Shown: one piece after another, positions 50,936 to 61,103 of the stretch
Numbering within the stretch: the stretch's first letter is position 1
Layout of the letters: every line of letters starts with the position of its first letter
Source: Bacteroidota bacterium
GTDB taxonomy: Bacteria; Bacteroidota; Bacteroidia; Chitinophagales; Chitinophagaceae
Direction of reading: 5' to 3'
DNA: 64,000 bases
NCBI GenBank assembly: GCA_018266575.1
Contig: JAFEAE010000015.1
Coordinates: 276,623-340,622 of the forward strand
The notes under the pieces: model-generated
The model's input: only the letters and a program-made list of their open reading frames with translations
What the model was told of the DNA's origin: nothing
The model's database searches: none
Program-made: the position numbers and the translations under genes

Positions 50936-52034
50936 ACACATTAAACCGGAAATGCATTACATCTCCATCTTTCACAACATATTCTTTTCCTTCGATTCTT
51001 AGTTTACCATTTTCTCGGCACGCAGCTTCTGATCCGTACTGTATAAAATCATTATACGCAATCACTTCCGCTTTAATGAAACCTTTCTCAAAATCAGTGT
51101 GGATAACGCTTGCAGCCTGCGGCGCTTTCCATCCTTCATGAATTGTCCATGCACGCACTTCCTGCACACCAGCAGTGAAGTACGTTAACAGATCAAGGAG
51201 CTTATAAGTCGACCGGATCAGTTTATTTAATGCAGGTTCATTCATTTTATATTCTTCCATGAACATTTGCCGGTCGCCTGCATCTTCCATTTCTGCAATT
51301 TGTGCCTCAATGGAATTGTTCATAATTATCACTTGTGCATTCTCGTTAGCAACAGATTTTATCAATGCTTCTGAAAATTTATTCCCTGTATGCATGCTTG
51401 GTTCGTCCACATTGGCAACATACAAAACAGGTTTTTCTGTCAATAAAAAAAGATCTGCAACCGCAACTTTTTCTTCTTTGCTCAAATTCAGTTCGCGGAT
51501 ATTTTTTCCCTGTTCCAGGTGTTCTTTACATTTTTTCAATACCTCAAATTCTGCTTTTGCTTTTACATCGCCTGTTTTTGCAAGTTTTTCTGCCTTGCTG
51601 AATTTCTTGTCAATACTATCCAGGTCTTTCAACTGTAATTCCGTATCGATGATTTCTTTATCGCCAACAGGGTTTATTGCGCCTTCTTCACGCAAAATAT
51701 TTTCGTCTTCAAAGCAACGTATTACATGAACGATGGCATCTACCTCGCGGATGTTCGCTAAAAATTTATTTCCTAATCCTTCTCCTTTGCTTGCCCCTTT
51801 TACAAGGCCGGCGATATCTACAATTTCAATTTGTGTGGGAACAATTTTATTTGGTTTCACCAATTCTGCCAGTTTATCGAGACGGTCGTCCGGAACATTC
51901 ACCAACCCAACATTTGGTTCAATCGTACAAAAGCGGTAGTTGCTCGCCTGTGCTTTTGCACTATTGCTTACGGCATTAAATAAAGTTGATTTTCCTACAT
52001 TCGGCAATCCTACAATTCCTGCTTGCAAACCCAT
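50934..52034 (-). CDS. ychF: YchF/OLA1-type redox-regulated ATPase
   Basis: 366 residues, family length. The P-loop GLPNVGKSTLFNAVS (about 7-21) is followed by DIAGLVKGASKGEGLGNKFL (about 71-90) and a YVANVDEP motif that replaces the GTPase NKxD and prefers ATP. The C-terminal TGS domain starts around YFTAGVQEVRAWTIHEGWKAP and ends in GDVMHFRFNV. It binds ribosomes and takes part in stress or translation control. It is transcribed alone. Confidence 0.93.
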   Translation of the reverse strand: MGLQAGIVGLPNVGKSTLFNAVSNSAKAQASNYRFCTIEPNVGLVNVPDDRLDKLAELVKPNKIVPTQIEIVDIAGLVKGASKGEGLGNKFLANIREVDAIVHVIRCFEDENILREEGAINPVGDKEIIDTELQLKDLDSIDKKFSKAEKLAKTGDVKAKAEFEVLKKCKEHLEQGKNIRELNLSKEEKVAVADLFLLTEKPVLYVANVDEPSMHTGNKFSEALIKSVANENAQVIIMNNSIEAQIAEMEDAGDRQMFMEEYKMNEPALNKLIRSTYKLLDLLTYFTAGVQEVRAWTIHEGWKAPQAASVIHTDFEKGFIKAEVIAYNDFIQYGSEAACRENGKLRIEGKEYVVKDGDVMHFRFNV

Positions 52035-52207
52035 AGCTTATAACAATTTTTGAGCCGCAAAGGTAATGAAGAATTTCGGGTTTACAGAGTGAAGTTTGAA
52101 GGTAATAGCATGCGGATGTCTTCGATTGCTATGATTCAATTAAGATTATCCGTGTTTAATCATAATCATCATATACACTTATCAACGTGCTGTCTGTTGT
52201 GCAATTT

Positions 52208-52666
52208 TTATTTGAATGTAAACCGTGCTGTCAATCCAAATGCATCCGGAACAAAATTGATTGCAGGAATAATATCCAATTCAGGTTTCCAGTCGAGCGA
52301 TAAATTCAGTGGTATATTTTGAAATTTATAATCAAGCCCTGCAACACCTGTTGGGCCAACATACGTGCTGCCGCTTTGAACCCCTACATACCCGCCACCG
52401 CCATAGAACCACGTGAATGCGGGGATGCTTCCGATCAATTGGTGGCGTTCCCACATGCCGCCAATACCGAAACGAGTGCCGAATGATACCAACCCTTCGA
52501 GTGCATCACGGTCGTTCATAAAATATTTTATGGAAACAGAATTGCTTAGCGTAGGGGCAGCGCTGCTGAAGCGTATACCAATTGCTACTTTATAATCCTG
52601 CGCAGATGCAGATTTTGCAATGCCGATAGTGCTGATGCAAAGGAGAGCAAAAACAATTTTGTGCAT
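52208..52666 (-). CDS. Small predicted outer-membrane beta-barrel protein
   Basis: 152 residues with a signal peptide ending KSASAQ. Short alternating strands with FGTRFGIGGMWERHQ and WFYGGGGYVGVQSGS suggest an eight-strand barrel ending in LTARFTFK, an aromatic C-terminus typical of outer-membrane insertion. No specific family is recognised. It is transcribed alone; the long spacer to ychF (52035-52207) holds no visible gene. Confidence 0.65.
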   Translation of the reverse strand: MHKIVFALLCISTIGIAKSASAQDYKVAIGIRFSSAAPTLSNSVSIKYFMNDRDALEGLVSFGTRFGIGGMWERHQLIGSIPAFTWFYGGGGYVGVQSGSTYVGPTGVAGLDYKFQNIPLNLSLDWKPELDIIPAINFVPDAFGLTARFTFK

Positions 52667-52801
52667 ACCAGAAAAGTTTATGCACTGAGAACGAAAATTA
52701 TACCAATGTATTAATTGGATTGTGTTAGAAGTTTCTTAAAAAAGTGAGTTGTGATAAAAGATTAGTTATGTCATATACAGTTTTTTATTTACAAAGCTTA
52801 G

Positions 52802-52836
52802 GACTTATACTTCATAGCTCATAACTCATACTTCAA
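52802..52836. repeat. Degenerate 7-nt tandem array
   Basis: Five units such as ACTTCAT, AGCTCAT and AACTCAT run up to the stop codon of the OstA-like gene at 52838. A weaker reverse-complement word (AGTGAGTTGTGA) lies near 52743. Confidence 0.7.
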
Positions 52837-52837
52837 T

Positions 52838-54478
52838 TCAGTTTTTACCTTCTTCTTCATGAGCATTTTCAAAAAGCTCAAACTTCGTTTTTGGCCGTTT
52901 ATTTTCATACCATTTAAAACCACGAAGGCGCATATCATCTAAAACTACCTGGCGGATCGGGTACATTGTTCCTTCGGCATCACTTCTTAATACAACTCTG
53001 TTTAATGCCTTGTCTTTAAAAATCATATCAATCACATCTGCTGTAGAATGGTTCACGCCAACAAGTGCTTTATTGGCATCCTGAGCATAATAATACGACT
53101 CAGCATTTCCTTTGGCCCGCATATAATCCATTTCGCCATTCTTAAAATAACCATTGATCGTTGTGCCCTTTATCTGGTTATACATATTCGTTGCCAGTTG
53201 ATTTACGATCATTCCATTTTCGAATACATATAACCGTTTGGGTTTTTTATTTTGTGTATACAAATAAATTGTATCTCCGGTAATCTGGTTTCCATTTGCC
53301 CAGACAATTGGATGTGTGAACAAACGAAAAACCGAATCCCTACCGGAGTAAAACAAACTGTCGGAAACAGCTTGCAATGAATCTGAAAAAATGCGGACAT
53401 GATGATAGCCTTGCAGGAAACGGTTGCTGCTATCATTCTTCGCAGGTGAATTATCAATGGTCGTTACAACAGAAGAATCAGAAAAGGTAGAGTCGGAAAA
53501 TTTGCCTGAAAATAGTGTGTCTGCTGTAATATAGATCGAATCTTTATCTTGTTTTAAAATGGCCAAAGGGTTTTCTGTTGCCAGAAATGTATTTGTTTTT
53601 TTGTCTGCAATTAAGCGGTTACCTATCACCGTTATACCTTGTGCGGTGTCTTTGTACACTGCATTTCCTGTTGCAATGCTTTTGCCGGTCACTTCATCAA
53701 ATTGAACATCATTGCCGGTAATTTCTTGTCCCTGGTTTTGTATAACGGGCCGTTTTCCAAATTGTGCTTTGTGATTGGCGAGGTCATAAAACCCGTCTTT
53801 GGTACGGATAGTATTTCCACTGCTGTCAACAATCAATGTTTTTGTAATGAAAGTTGCGATCTGGGATTTTGTATTGTATAATAGGGAATCCGCAGTGAGG
53901 TTATAACGCGGATCTTTCATTACTACATCTTTCCGGAAATAAACATCTTTGGTGTCAGCATAATACGTTCCTTCTTTACTCGTAAGCACAGTTGTTTTAT
54001 TGATCACTCTGCCACCATTGGAATAAATCCCGATGCGTTGCCTCGTGTCATATTGAAGGTCATCAGTATACAAAGTTCCTTTACCATCGGTCATGCTTAC
54101 TTTCTTTTGAAAATAAACATATTTTTTATCCGTCAGGTATTTCATGTACTGCGAATAAATATTTGTTGTGTCTGAATCATTAATATGCACATTTCCGAAT
54201 GCTTCAAGAATATTATCTTTTTGATTGATGACAAGGCTGTCGCAATAAAAAAAAGTTGATTCTTCCTGCAGTTTTACTTTGCCAATTAGTGATTGAAGTT
54301 TATTGGTAGAATCTTTTGTTTCCTCACGCAACCGGTCTGCATGCCAGATATAAATGATGCGTACTGTATCATCATCTTTATCTTTTATTTTTATTGGAAT
54401 AGGTTGTTGCTGTGCATAAGCAGGAATAATAATAAATGAAGAAAAGATAAGGCTGCACAGGAAAACAAGCTGCTTCAT
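52838..54478 (-). CDS. OstA/LptA-like periplasmic protein
   Basis: 546 residues with a signal peptide ending PAYAQ. The sequence is built of repeating beta-strand units with NVHIND, DDLQYDTRQRIGIYSNGG and DSLLYNTKSQIATF, the jelly-roll pattern of OstA/LptA proteins that carry lipopolysaccharide across the periplasm. It is longer than proteobacterial LptA (about 185), as usual in Bacteroidota. It begins 4 nt after the MlaD-like gene and ends the operon whose divergent partner is lptD at 56.9 kb. Confidence 0.8.
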   Translation of the reverse strand: MKQLVFLCSLIFSSFIIIPAYAQQQPIPIKIKDKDDDTVRIIYIWHADRLREETKDSTNKLQSLIGKVKLQEESTFFYCDSLVINQKDNILEAFGNVHINDSDTTNIYSQYMKYLTDKKYVYFQKKVSMTDGKGTLYTDDLQYDTRQRIGIYSNGGRVINKTTVLTSKEGTYYADTKDVYFRKDVVMKDPRYNLTADSLLYNTKSQIATFITKTLIVDSSGNTIRTKDGFYDLANHKAQFGKRPVIQNQGQEITGNDVQFDEVTGKSIATGNAVYKDTAQGITVIGNRLIADKKTNTFLATENPLAILKQDKDSIYITADTLFSGKFSDSTFSDSSVVTTIDNSPAKNDSSNRFLQGYHHVRIFSDSLQAVSDSLFYSGRDSVFRLFTHPIVWANGNQITGDTIYLYTQNKKPKRLYVFENGMIVNQLATNMYNQIKGTTINGYFKNGEMDYMRAKGNAESYYYAQDANKALVGVNHSTADVIDMIFKDKALNRVVLRSDAEGTMYPIRQVVLDDMRLRGFKWYENKRPKTKFELFENAHEEEGKN

Positions 54479-54481
54479 GGT

Positions 54482-55468
54482 TTAATTGCCGGATTTGGAA
54501 GAATCTGAAATAGGTGCCGTCAACGGCCCGCTTTTATCTTTACGCCCGAAAACAGAAATGTTTACATAACGTTTCGGATGTACTCGAAAATCGTCTAACA
54601 AAATATTTAGGCTGCGTGAAGTGCTTTCTAAATTCTGATAAAGTTTTTTATCGTTGATCAATAATCCTAATGAGCCATTATTGTTGTTCACTTTTGTTAA
54701 AACTGTTTTTAATTCGCCCATTGTTGAATTTAATGTCTCTACAGTTTCTTTGATTTTTGTATTGGATAATGCTGCAGAAGTCTTTTCAAGGTTATCCAGT
54801 GTTTGTGTGATGTGTGCATTGTTTTTTGCAAGGTTACCTGTAAACGAATCGACATTGTTCAATGATTTTGCCAACGTACCCGATTGCTGGTTCAATAGCA
54901 TTTGTAACGATGCAGATGAAGTGGCAAGATTGGCCATTAATGCGCTGAAATTATTTTTCGTTCTCGGGTCAAACATTGAACCAACTATCTGTACTAAGGA
55001 GTCTAATGACTGCAATGTGCCCCCAAGTTGTTTCATAATCGGATCGAGGTTGTCCTGAACTTTTGCCAATAAGCCTACTTTTTGAACAGTTTGTAATGTA
55101 TCGCCATCTGTCAAAAATTCCGTAGCATCGCCTTTGGTAATATTAATTACGGCGGAAGTAATGAGACCTGTGTTTATTGACGCGATTGAATTTTTTGGGA
55201 TGTTAACATCTTTTTTAAGATTGATCATTACCAAGATATCTTTTACATCTTTATCTGCTGCACTCATTGATGTGATAGTGCCGATCGGCAATCCATTAAT
55301 AACAACGGCATCTGAATTTTCAAGCCCTTCTACGTTTTTAAATTTGGCGTAAATAATCCTGCTGTGTTCAAACAACTTTTTTCCTTTCAAAAAATTATAA
55401 CCGAGTAGAAGAAATGTAATAGATATTGCTGTAAGCGTTCCGATTTTGGTCTCATTAGAAATTTTCAT
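54482..55468 (-). CDS. MCE/MlaD-domain protein
   Basis: 328 residues. One N-terminal membrane helix (about 9-24) is followed by the MCE domain (about 38-118, with GLENSDAVVINGLPIGTITSM) and a long helical, coiled-coil-like region (about 150-280) rich in Asn, Leu and Thr. MCE proteins form hexameric rings or tubes that move phospholipids between membranes. Partner MlaE/MlaF genes are not seen in the window. It lies between the amidase gene and the OstA-like gene, 238 nt from the former because of a heptamer array. Confidence 0.85.
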   Translation of the reverse strand: MKISNETKIGTLTAISITFLLLGYNFLKGKKLFEHSRIIYAKFKNVEGLENSDAVVINGLPIGTITSMSAADKDVKDILVMINLKKDVNIPKNSIASINTGLITSAVINITKGDATEFLTDGDTLQTVQKVGLLAKVQDNLDPIMKQLGGTLQSLDSLVQIVGSMFDPRTKNNFSALMANLATSSASLQMLLNQQSGTLAKSLNNVDSFTGNLAKNNAHITQTLDNLEKTSAALSNTKIKETVETLNSTMGELKTVLTKVNNNNGSLGLLINDKKLYQNLESTSRSLNILLDDFRVHPKRYVNISVFGRKDKSGPLTAPISDSSKSGN

Positions 55469-55567
55469 TCATTGGTCGTTTAGTGAAAGACTGAGTTACC
55501 CGTGTTTTAATAGATAAAATTCATAATAAAAACCCATTCGTGCAACAAATGTATGAAAATTGCGGTC

Positions 55568-55706
55568 GATGAGTGAGAAGATGAAGTTAAAAGGTGAATG
55601 GGCAATGGTGAATTGTGAATAGTAACAAATAATCAACCACATCAAATTTGTGTTGTATAATGTGGACTGACAACTGAAGACTGTTGACTATCCACCATTC
55701 ACCGCA
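55568..55706. repeat. Inverted pair of 7-nt tandem arrays
   Basis: Left arm (55568-55588 and 55593-55620) has units such as GATGAGT, then GGTGAAT and TGTGAAT. Right arm (55665-55706) has six units such as GACTGAC, AACTGAA and CACCATT. The last unit abuts the amidase stop codon (55707). Confidence 0.75.
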
Positions 55707-56699
55707 TTACTTATTATTTCCGTTACTATCAGTAGCTGATGCATTCGTCTTTCCGTTTTCCAATTGTTGTTTATATCTTTTTAATGCATCAATAATATTG
55801 CGTACTACTTCATTTTGTCCATCATCACTATTCAAATATTCTTCTTCCTCTTTATTGGTCAAATATCCCGTTTCTATCACTACGCTTGGCATTCCTGTTG
55901 CTTGTAATACCTGTATGCCTTTATCACGTTGATAAACTCCTAACGTTTTGCGGCCTGCTTTTGCAATTTCATCCATAACCATTGATCCGAACTGTACACT
56001 TTTTTTAAAATATCTCTGCTCATACAATTCGGCCCTGATCTTTGCTTCCGGAGATCCAAGATCAAATTCCTGTGCAGAATTATCGGTGCTGTCTTCAAAT
56101 TCCCCTCCACCTCCGTCATTGATCGCATTTGTTTTATCAGAGCTTTTTTCAGCTTTCCATATTAAAACACTTGCCCCGACTCTGGTATTCTTCACCCAAT
56201 ACGATTCATATATTGGGGCATTGACCATTTTTTTTCTTTTGCGTTTACCTCTGCCGACATACTCCAGTTTCTTTTTGTGGCCGATCACACGTTTTTCATA
56301 GTAACCACCGGGAGGTTTTACTGTTGCATCACAGTGGATACTGATAAATAGGTCGCCTTTTGCCTGGTTGGCAATTTGGGCACGGTTATGAAGGTCTTCT
56401 TTTAATGTAGATGCGCCTCCAACATTTGCATTGGTAGTACGTGTATAAACAACTTTGATGTCGGGAAATTCTGTTTTTATGGCTTCGCCTAATTTTAACG
56501 CAATATCAAGAGTTACGTCTTCCTCTTTTGAAATCAATCCGCGTGTGCCGTGAAAATCACCGCCGTGGCCGGCATCAATAACGATAGTACGCAGTACTGG
56601 CTTGCTTTCCGGAGAATGTTTCTTAAACGATGTGATCAGAAAAACGATTCCTGTAAGAGCGAGAAATGCAGCCATTCTTTTCATCATACTGTCATTCAT
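55707..56699 (-). CDS. N-acetylmuramoyl-L-alanine amidase (Amidase_3)
   Basis: 330 residues from the ATG at 56699; a GTG eight codons earlier is possible. A hydrophobic signal or anchor (about 9-28) precedes the zinc-dependent amidase fold: VIDAGHGGDFHGTRG (His and the Glu-type turn), LFISIHCDATV and the late VVIETGYLTNKEEEEYL with the catalytic Glu. A long insert (about 150-215, with KRKRKK and EFEDSTDNSAQEF) separates the zinc ligands. It cleaves the amide between muramic acid and peptide during cell division. It is the first gene of the amidase/MlaD/OstA group. Confidence 0.88.
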   Translation of the reverse strand: MNDSMMKRMAAFLALTGIVFLITSFKKHSPESKPVLRTIVIDAGHGGDFHGTRGLISKEEDVTLDIALKLGEAIKTEFPDIKVVYTRTTNANVGGASTLKEDLHNRAQIANQAKGDLFISIHCDATVKPPGGYYEKRVIGHKKKLEYVGRGKRKRKKMVNAPIYESYWVKNTRVGASVLIWKAEKSSDKTNAINDGGGGEFEDSTDNSAQEFDLGSPEAKIRAELYEQRYFKKSVQFGSMVMDEIAKAGRKTLGVYQRDKGIQVLQATGMPSVVIETGYLTNKEEEEYLNSDDGQNEVVRNIIDALKRYKQQLENGKTNASATDSNGNNK

Positions 56700-56745
56700 T
56701 TTTGAAGGGTTAGTAATCTTCACAAAATCTTAATGCCCAATTGGC

Positions 56746-56753
56746 TATTTTTG
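56746..56753 (+). promoter_or_regulatory. -7 box TATTTTTG upstream of lptD
   Basis: The octamer matches TAnnTTTG in the divergent amidase-lptD spacer. No well-spaced TTG -33 element was identified, and the box lies 117 nt before the lptD start. Confidence 0.3.
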
Positions 56754-56870
56754 TGCCTTTCAAGGCAGGAATAATAAAATAATCCTGCTTTATTTTTAAT
56801 GCGAACAAGCATTCTACTATCATAACTAAAACGCTTATGGCAAAAGAACTGTTCGCTGCTTTATAAAAAT

Positions 56871-59585
56871 ATGAAAACCGGACGCAAAATTAGTTCAAAA
56901 TATATTCTTGTATTGATTTTTACTGTAGTATTCTTTTCAGTAACGTTCAATAGCCCCGCAAATTATTTGCATTTCACACATTTTGACAAAACCTTAACTG
57001 CATCGACAGATACTGTTCCTGTTCCCAAAGTGAAAGATAGTGCAGTGAAAGATTCTGTTTTGAAAGACACAACCATTAAAGATTCCATCATTCAAAAAAC
57101 GGATACGTTTGAACTAAAGATTTCGAAAGATTCATTGGAAGCGCCAATCAGTTACAGTGCATCAGATTCCATTGTGCTGGATGTGCCGACAAACAAGGGA
57201 ACATTATACAGCAAAGCAAAAGTTACGCAGAAAGACCTCAACCTTGAAGCGTATAAAATTGAACTCGACCAGGACAAACAGATTGTTACTGCAACATATG
57301 ATATGGATACAAGTGGCAAAATGAATGGCAGGCCGATAATGACACAAGGTAGTGACACAAAGATGGAATCGGATTCGATCATATATAACTTAAAAACGCA
57401 AAAAGGGATCACAAGAAGTTCATACACCAGTTCCGGGGAAATGTATGTATATGGGGAGAAGATGAAAAAGGTTGCACCTGAAGTATATTACGGATTACGT
57501 GGACGTTTCACCACATGTAACCTCGATACGCCGCATTTTGCGTTTCGTACAAACAAATTAAAACTCATTAATAAGAAATTTGCGATCACCGGACCTGTTC
57601 ACCCGGAAATAGAAGGAGTGCCTTTGCCAATCTATATTCCATTCGGATTTTTCCCGCTTGTTCAAGGGCGCCATTCAGGATTTCTTCCCCCGGAATTTAC
57701 AGCAAGTGATCAATTTGGTTTGGGGCTTACACAAATGGGATGGTATCAGGTATTGAGCGATAATTTTGATGTCACCACTCGGGCGGATTTGTATTCTTAT
57801 GGTGGATGGGCGCTTTATTTAAGGCCTACCTACAAAGTGCGTTACCGGTATAGTGGGTCAATGAATTTTACACTTCAGAATACCCGCATTTTAAGTACAA
57901 CAGGCAAAACCGAATTTGATGATACTCGTACATTCAATTTGTCATGGAGCCATACAGTTGATACCAAAGCAAAACCAGGGCAAAGTTTTTCTGCAAACGT
58001 AAATGTGGCATCTACAAAATTCAACCAGTTTGTTTTGAATAACCCTGTTGCGAACTATAATAACAATCTTAGTTCATCAATTGCCTATTCGAAAAACTGG
58101 AGTGCCGGAAAGTATAACCTGACAGTGTCAGGCAACCACAACCAGGATAACGTTACACGCGTTATCAATGTGAACTTACCGAGTATAGGTTTTAATATGG
58201 CCACATTATTCCCATTTCAAAACAAAGAATTTATCGGCACTCCAAAATGGTATGAAAAATTAGGTGTTGGATTGACTTCGAGCGTTGTTGGCCTCTCCAG
58301 TTTTTATGATTCATTGTTCAGTTTTAAATCAATGATAGATACTTTTCAATGGAGCGCACACCATAGTATCCCTATCAGCCTTTCTTTGCCAGCAATAGGG
58401 CCTTTGCAGGTTGCGCCAGGCATAAGTTTGCAGCAGAACTGGTATTCCAAAAAAAGAACTCAATTCTGGGCTGGCCCATTAGGAAAAAATAAGGTAGATA
58501 CAATTACTCAGAAAGGTTTTTTTACAGCATCCGATATGTCGTTTAGCTTGAGCTTAAGTACTGCCATATTCGGGACGTTTAATAAATTCGGAAAGAACAG
58601 TACTATTGCAGGTATCCATCACGTGATCCGTCCGACATTTGCCGTGAGTTATAATCCTGGCCTTAGTTCGAAAGACTATTACAACCTGCAGACAGATTCT
58701 TTAGGGCACAGCAGGCCGGTTTCTTATTTTGACGGCATAGGTTCAGGCCCGATAGGTACGCAACGTTTTGGTGGCATTACTTTTGGACTGGATAACAATA
58801 TTGAAATGAAAGTACGTTCGAAAAAAGATACCAGTGACGGGGGAATAAAAAAAGTAAAACTTATTGATGGGATAGGCTTCAACGGTAGTTATAATTACCT
58901 GGCAGATTCATTTAAACTATCCCCGATAAGTATTTATTTACGCAGCACAATATTTGGAATCAGCATTACAGGAGGGGCTACACTTGACCCTTATGTTACT
59001 GATTCATTAGGTAACCGGAAAAATATTTATGCATGGGCAAACGGAAAGGGTTTTAAATTAGGAAGGATTACCGGGGGCAATCTTGCAGTTTCCACAAGTT
59101 TCAAAAGCAAACCCAAAGACCAGAAATTAGCAGACGAAGAAAAGAAAGAACAGGAAAACCAAAGCCAGATTCCCATGACACTTGAAGAAGAGCAAGCCCA
59201 GTTAAATTATGTACGGACACATCCGGCGGAGTTTGCCGATTTCAACATTACATGGTCCTTAAATATTTCCTTTTCATTGAGTTTTCAACAAATACTGAAT
59301 GCGGATTACACTTACAAAACACTAATAACATCGGGCCTGAATTGGAGTGGTGATTTTAACCTCACCGACAAATGGAAATTAGGAATGAGTTCGTTCTATG
59401 ATGTTCATCTTGCCAAAATAAATGCGTTGACCACATCCATTTCACGGGATATGCATTGCTGGCAGATGTCTATCAATATAACACCGATCGGGCTTTATCG
59501 TTCTTTCAGCATCACCCTGAGCCCGAAAGCAGGCATACTGCGTGATTTACGCATTAACCGAAACCGGTTCTTCTACACCGAATAA
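56871..59585 (+). CDS. lptD: LPS-assembly protein LptD-like outer-membrane protein
   Basis: 904 residues. After an N-terminal hydrophobic segment (about 9-26) and a Ser/Asp/Lys-rich linker (about 50-70), an OstA-like beta region (about 95-260, GRPIMTQGSDTKMESDSIIYNLKTQKGI) carries on to a large barrel ending GILRDLRINRNRFFYTE. The pattern fits Bacteroidota LptD, which inserts lipopolysaccharide in the outer membrane together with LptE. The disulfide pattern of E. coli LptD is not evident. It is divergent from the amidase-MlaD-OstA group, and its stop abuts the stop of the convergent acyltransferase gene with no spacer. Confidence 0.85.
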   Translation: MKTGRKISSKYILVLIFTVVFFSVTFNSPANYLHFTHFDKTLTASTDTVPVPKVKDSAVKDSVLKDTTIKDSIIQKTDTFELKISKDSLEAPISYSASDSIVLDVPTNKGTLYSKAKVTQKDLNLEAYKIELDQDKQIVTATYDMDTSGKMNGRPIMTQGSDTKMESDSIIYNLKTQKGITRSSYTSSGEMYVYGEKMKKVAPEVYYGLRGRFTTCNLDTPHFAFRTNKLKLINKKFAITGPVHPEIEGVPLPIYIPFGFFPLVQGRHSGFLPPEFTASDQFGLGLTQMGWYQVLSDNFDVTTRADLYSYGGWALYLRPTYKVRYRYSGSMNFTLQNTRILSTTGKTEFDDTRTFNLSWSHTVDTKAKPGQSFSANVNVASTKFNQFVLNNPVANYNNNLSSSIAYSKNWSAGKYNLTVSGNHNQDNVTRVINVNLPSIGFNMATLFPFQNKEFIGTPKWYEKLGVGLTSSVVGLSSFYDSLFSFKSMIDTFQWSAHHSIPISLSLPAIGPLQVAPGISLQQNWYSKKRTQFWAGPLGKNKVDTITQKGFFTASDMSFSLSLSTAIFGTFNKFGKNSTIAGIHHVIRPTFAVSYNPGLSSKDYYNLQTDSLGHSRPVSYFDGIGSGPIGTQRFGGITFGLDNNIEMKVRSKKDTSDGGIKKVKLIDGIGFNGSYNYLADSFKLSPISIYLRSTIFGISITGGATLDPYVTDSLGNRKNIYAWANGKGFKLGRITGGNLAVSTSFKSKPKDQKLADEEKKEQENQSQIPMTLEEEQAQLNYVRTHPAEFADFNITWSLNISFSLSFQQILNADYTYKTLITSGLNWSGDFNLTDKWKLGMSSFYDVHLAKINALTTSISRDMHCWQMSINITPIGLYRSFSITLSPKAGILRDLRINRNRFFYTE

Positions 59586-60368
59586 TTATTTTGTATTGGA
59601 AGAATAATATTCACTCATTACAGCAAATACTTTTTGTTTGAGGCTTTCCACATCATCGCTGGGTTGAGGGCTTATCGGTTCGAGGAAATGAACCCGCAAC
59701 TGATAAGGCAATAAAAAAAAAGTACGTTGAAAGGGCATTGCTTTTCTGCTGTTGAAAATTACAGCAGGCATGATTTTTTTTCCACTGGCAATTGCTAAAC
59801 GAAATGCGCCGTCGTGAAAAGATTTTATCGGTTGGCCCGTTTTGTTCCTCGTGCCTTCCGGGTAAATGCACATGTGCAAACCCATATTCAATACATCTTT
59901 CATTTTTGTGAAACTATCACGCCGGCTTGTTTCGCTTTTTCTGTCTACCAGTACACTTCCTGTTTTATACAATAATCCAAAAACAGGTATGCGTGATAAT
60001 TCAATTTTTGCAATGGTTTTATTGCCACCAGGAATTCTTGTGGAAGAAACCGGAATATCCATGAATGAATTATGATTGCAAACAACGATATATGTCTCTC
60101 CTTTTTTGAAATTGCTTTTTCCCTTTACAGAAACCGGGCAACCGCTGAGTGTGAGAAAAAGATCCATCCACACACGGGCGAGTTTGATGAATATTTTTGT
60201 TTTTGCAGGGTCTGAACGAAAATAAGAGAATAATAAAAAAGGGATAAGAAAAATAATAAGGGTGGAAACAAAAAGCAGTAAAGCCCACACAGCCCAGATA
60301 CGGCCGAAAATTTCGCCAATGATTCCCAAGGGTGGCGTGTATTTTTTTATTGGATTGATTTCAGCCAT
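59586..60368 (-). CDS. 1-acyl-sn-glycerol-3-phosphate acyltransferase (PlsC-like)
   Basis: 260 residues. Two hydrophobic segments near the N-terminus (about 18-48) anchor it to the inner membrane. CNHNSFMDIPVSS (about 92-104, NHx4D) is the catalytic motif, and YPEGTRNKTGQPIKSFHDGAF (about 171-191) the glycerophosphate-binding motif. It acylates lysophosphatidic acid in phospholipid synthesis. The stop codons of this gene and lptD are adjacent on opposite strands. It is transcribed toward lptD. Confidence 0.9.
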   Translation of the reverse strand: MAEINPIKKYTPPLGIIGEIFGRIWAVWALLLFVSTLIIFLIPFLLFSYFRSDPAKTKIFIKLARVWMDLFLTLSGCPVSVKGKSNFKKGETYIVVCNHNSFMDIPVSSTRIPGGNKTIAKIELSRIPVFGLLYKTGSVLVDRKSETSRRDSFTKMKDVLNMGLHMCIYPEGTRNKTGQPIKSFHDGAFRLAIASGKKIMPAVIFNSRKAMPFQRTFFLLPYQLRVHFLEPISPQPSDDVESLKQKVFAVMSEYYSSNTK

Positions 60369-60396
60369 AGATGATTTTTTCGAATACGGATGACTG

Positions 60397-61068
60397 TTAT
60401 ATTTTCCAGTCTATCGGGTCAATCCCGTTTTTTGTTAAATAATTATTTGCCTTTGAAAAATGTTTGCACCCGAAAAAACCTTTTTCTGCTGAGAAAGGCG
60501 AGGGGTGGGCAGCTTTTAATATCAGGTGTTTTGTTTCATCGATCAATACCTGTTTTTCCTGTGCAAATTTTCCCCACAATAAAAACACTACATTTTTTCT
60601 TTGTTCTGAAATTTTGCTGATCACCGAATCGGTGAATTCAGCCCAGCCGATTTTTGCATGGCTCATTGGCTCGTTCGCACGAACGGTTAAAGATGCGTTT
60701 AATAACAATACACCTTGTTCAGCCCAGTGAGTAAGATTCCCGCTCGAAGGAACCGGCATGCCTATATCCGAATTCAGTTCTTTAAAAATATTAATTAGTG
60801 ACGGCGGTTGCGCAATACCGTTAGGAACGGAAAAGCTTAAACCGTGTGCCTGGCCCGGGCCGTGATACGGATCCTGCCCGAGAATTACCACTTTTACTTT
60901 TTCAAACGGGGTTGTATTAAACGCATTAAAAATTAACGGCCCCGGCGGATAGATGGTTTTCCCCCCAAGCTTTTCTGTTTTCAGAAACGTAACGATCTGC
61001 AGGAAATAAGGTTTTGAAAATTCCTGCTTTAATACTTCCTTCCAACTGGGATCTATTTTTACGTCCAT
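60397..61068 (-). CDS. ung: Uracil-DNA glycosylase (family 1)
   Basis: 223 residues, the usual length. The water-activating motif [22 protein letters not shown] (about 56-77) and the C-terminal [21 protein letters not shown] (about 187-207) are exact family-1 signatures; [10 protein letters not shown] lies between. It removes uracil from DNA in base-excision repair. It is tandem with the PlsC-like gene, 28 nt away. Confidence 0.96.
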   Translation of the reverse strand: MDVKIDPSWKEVLKQEFSKPYFLQIVTFLKTEKLGGKTIYPPGPLIFNAFNTTPFEKVKVVILGQDPYHGPGQAHGLSFSVPNGIAQPPSLINIFKELNSDIGMPVPSSGNLTHWAEQGVLLLNASLTVRANEPMSHAKIGWAEFTDSVISKISEQRKNVVFLLWGKFAQEKQVLIDETKHLILKAAHPSPFSAEKGFFGCKHFSKANNYLTKNGIDPIDWKI

Positions 61069-61103
61069 TGTTTTTTGGTTGGTGCACAGGACAAAAATAT
61101 TAT

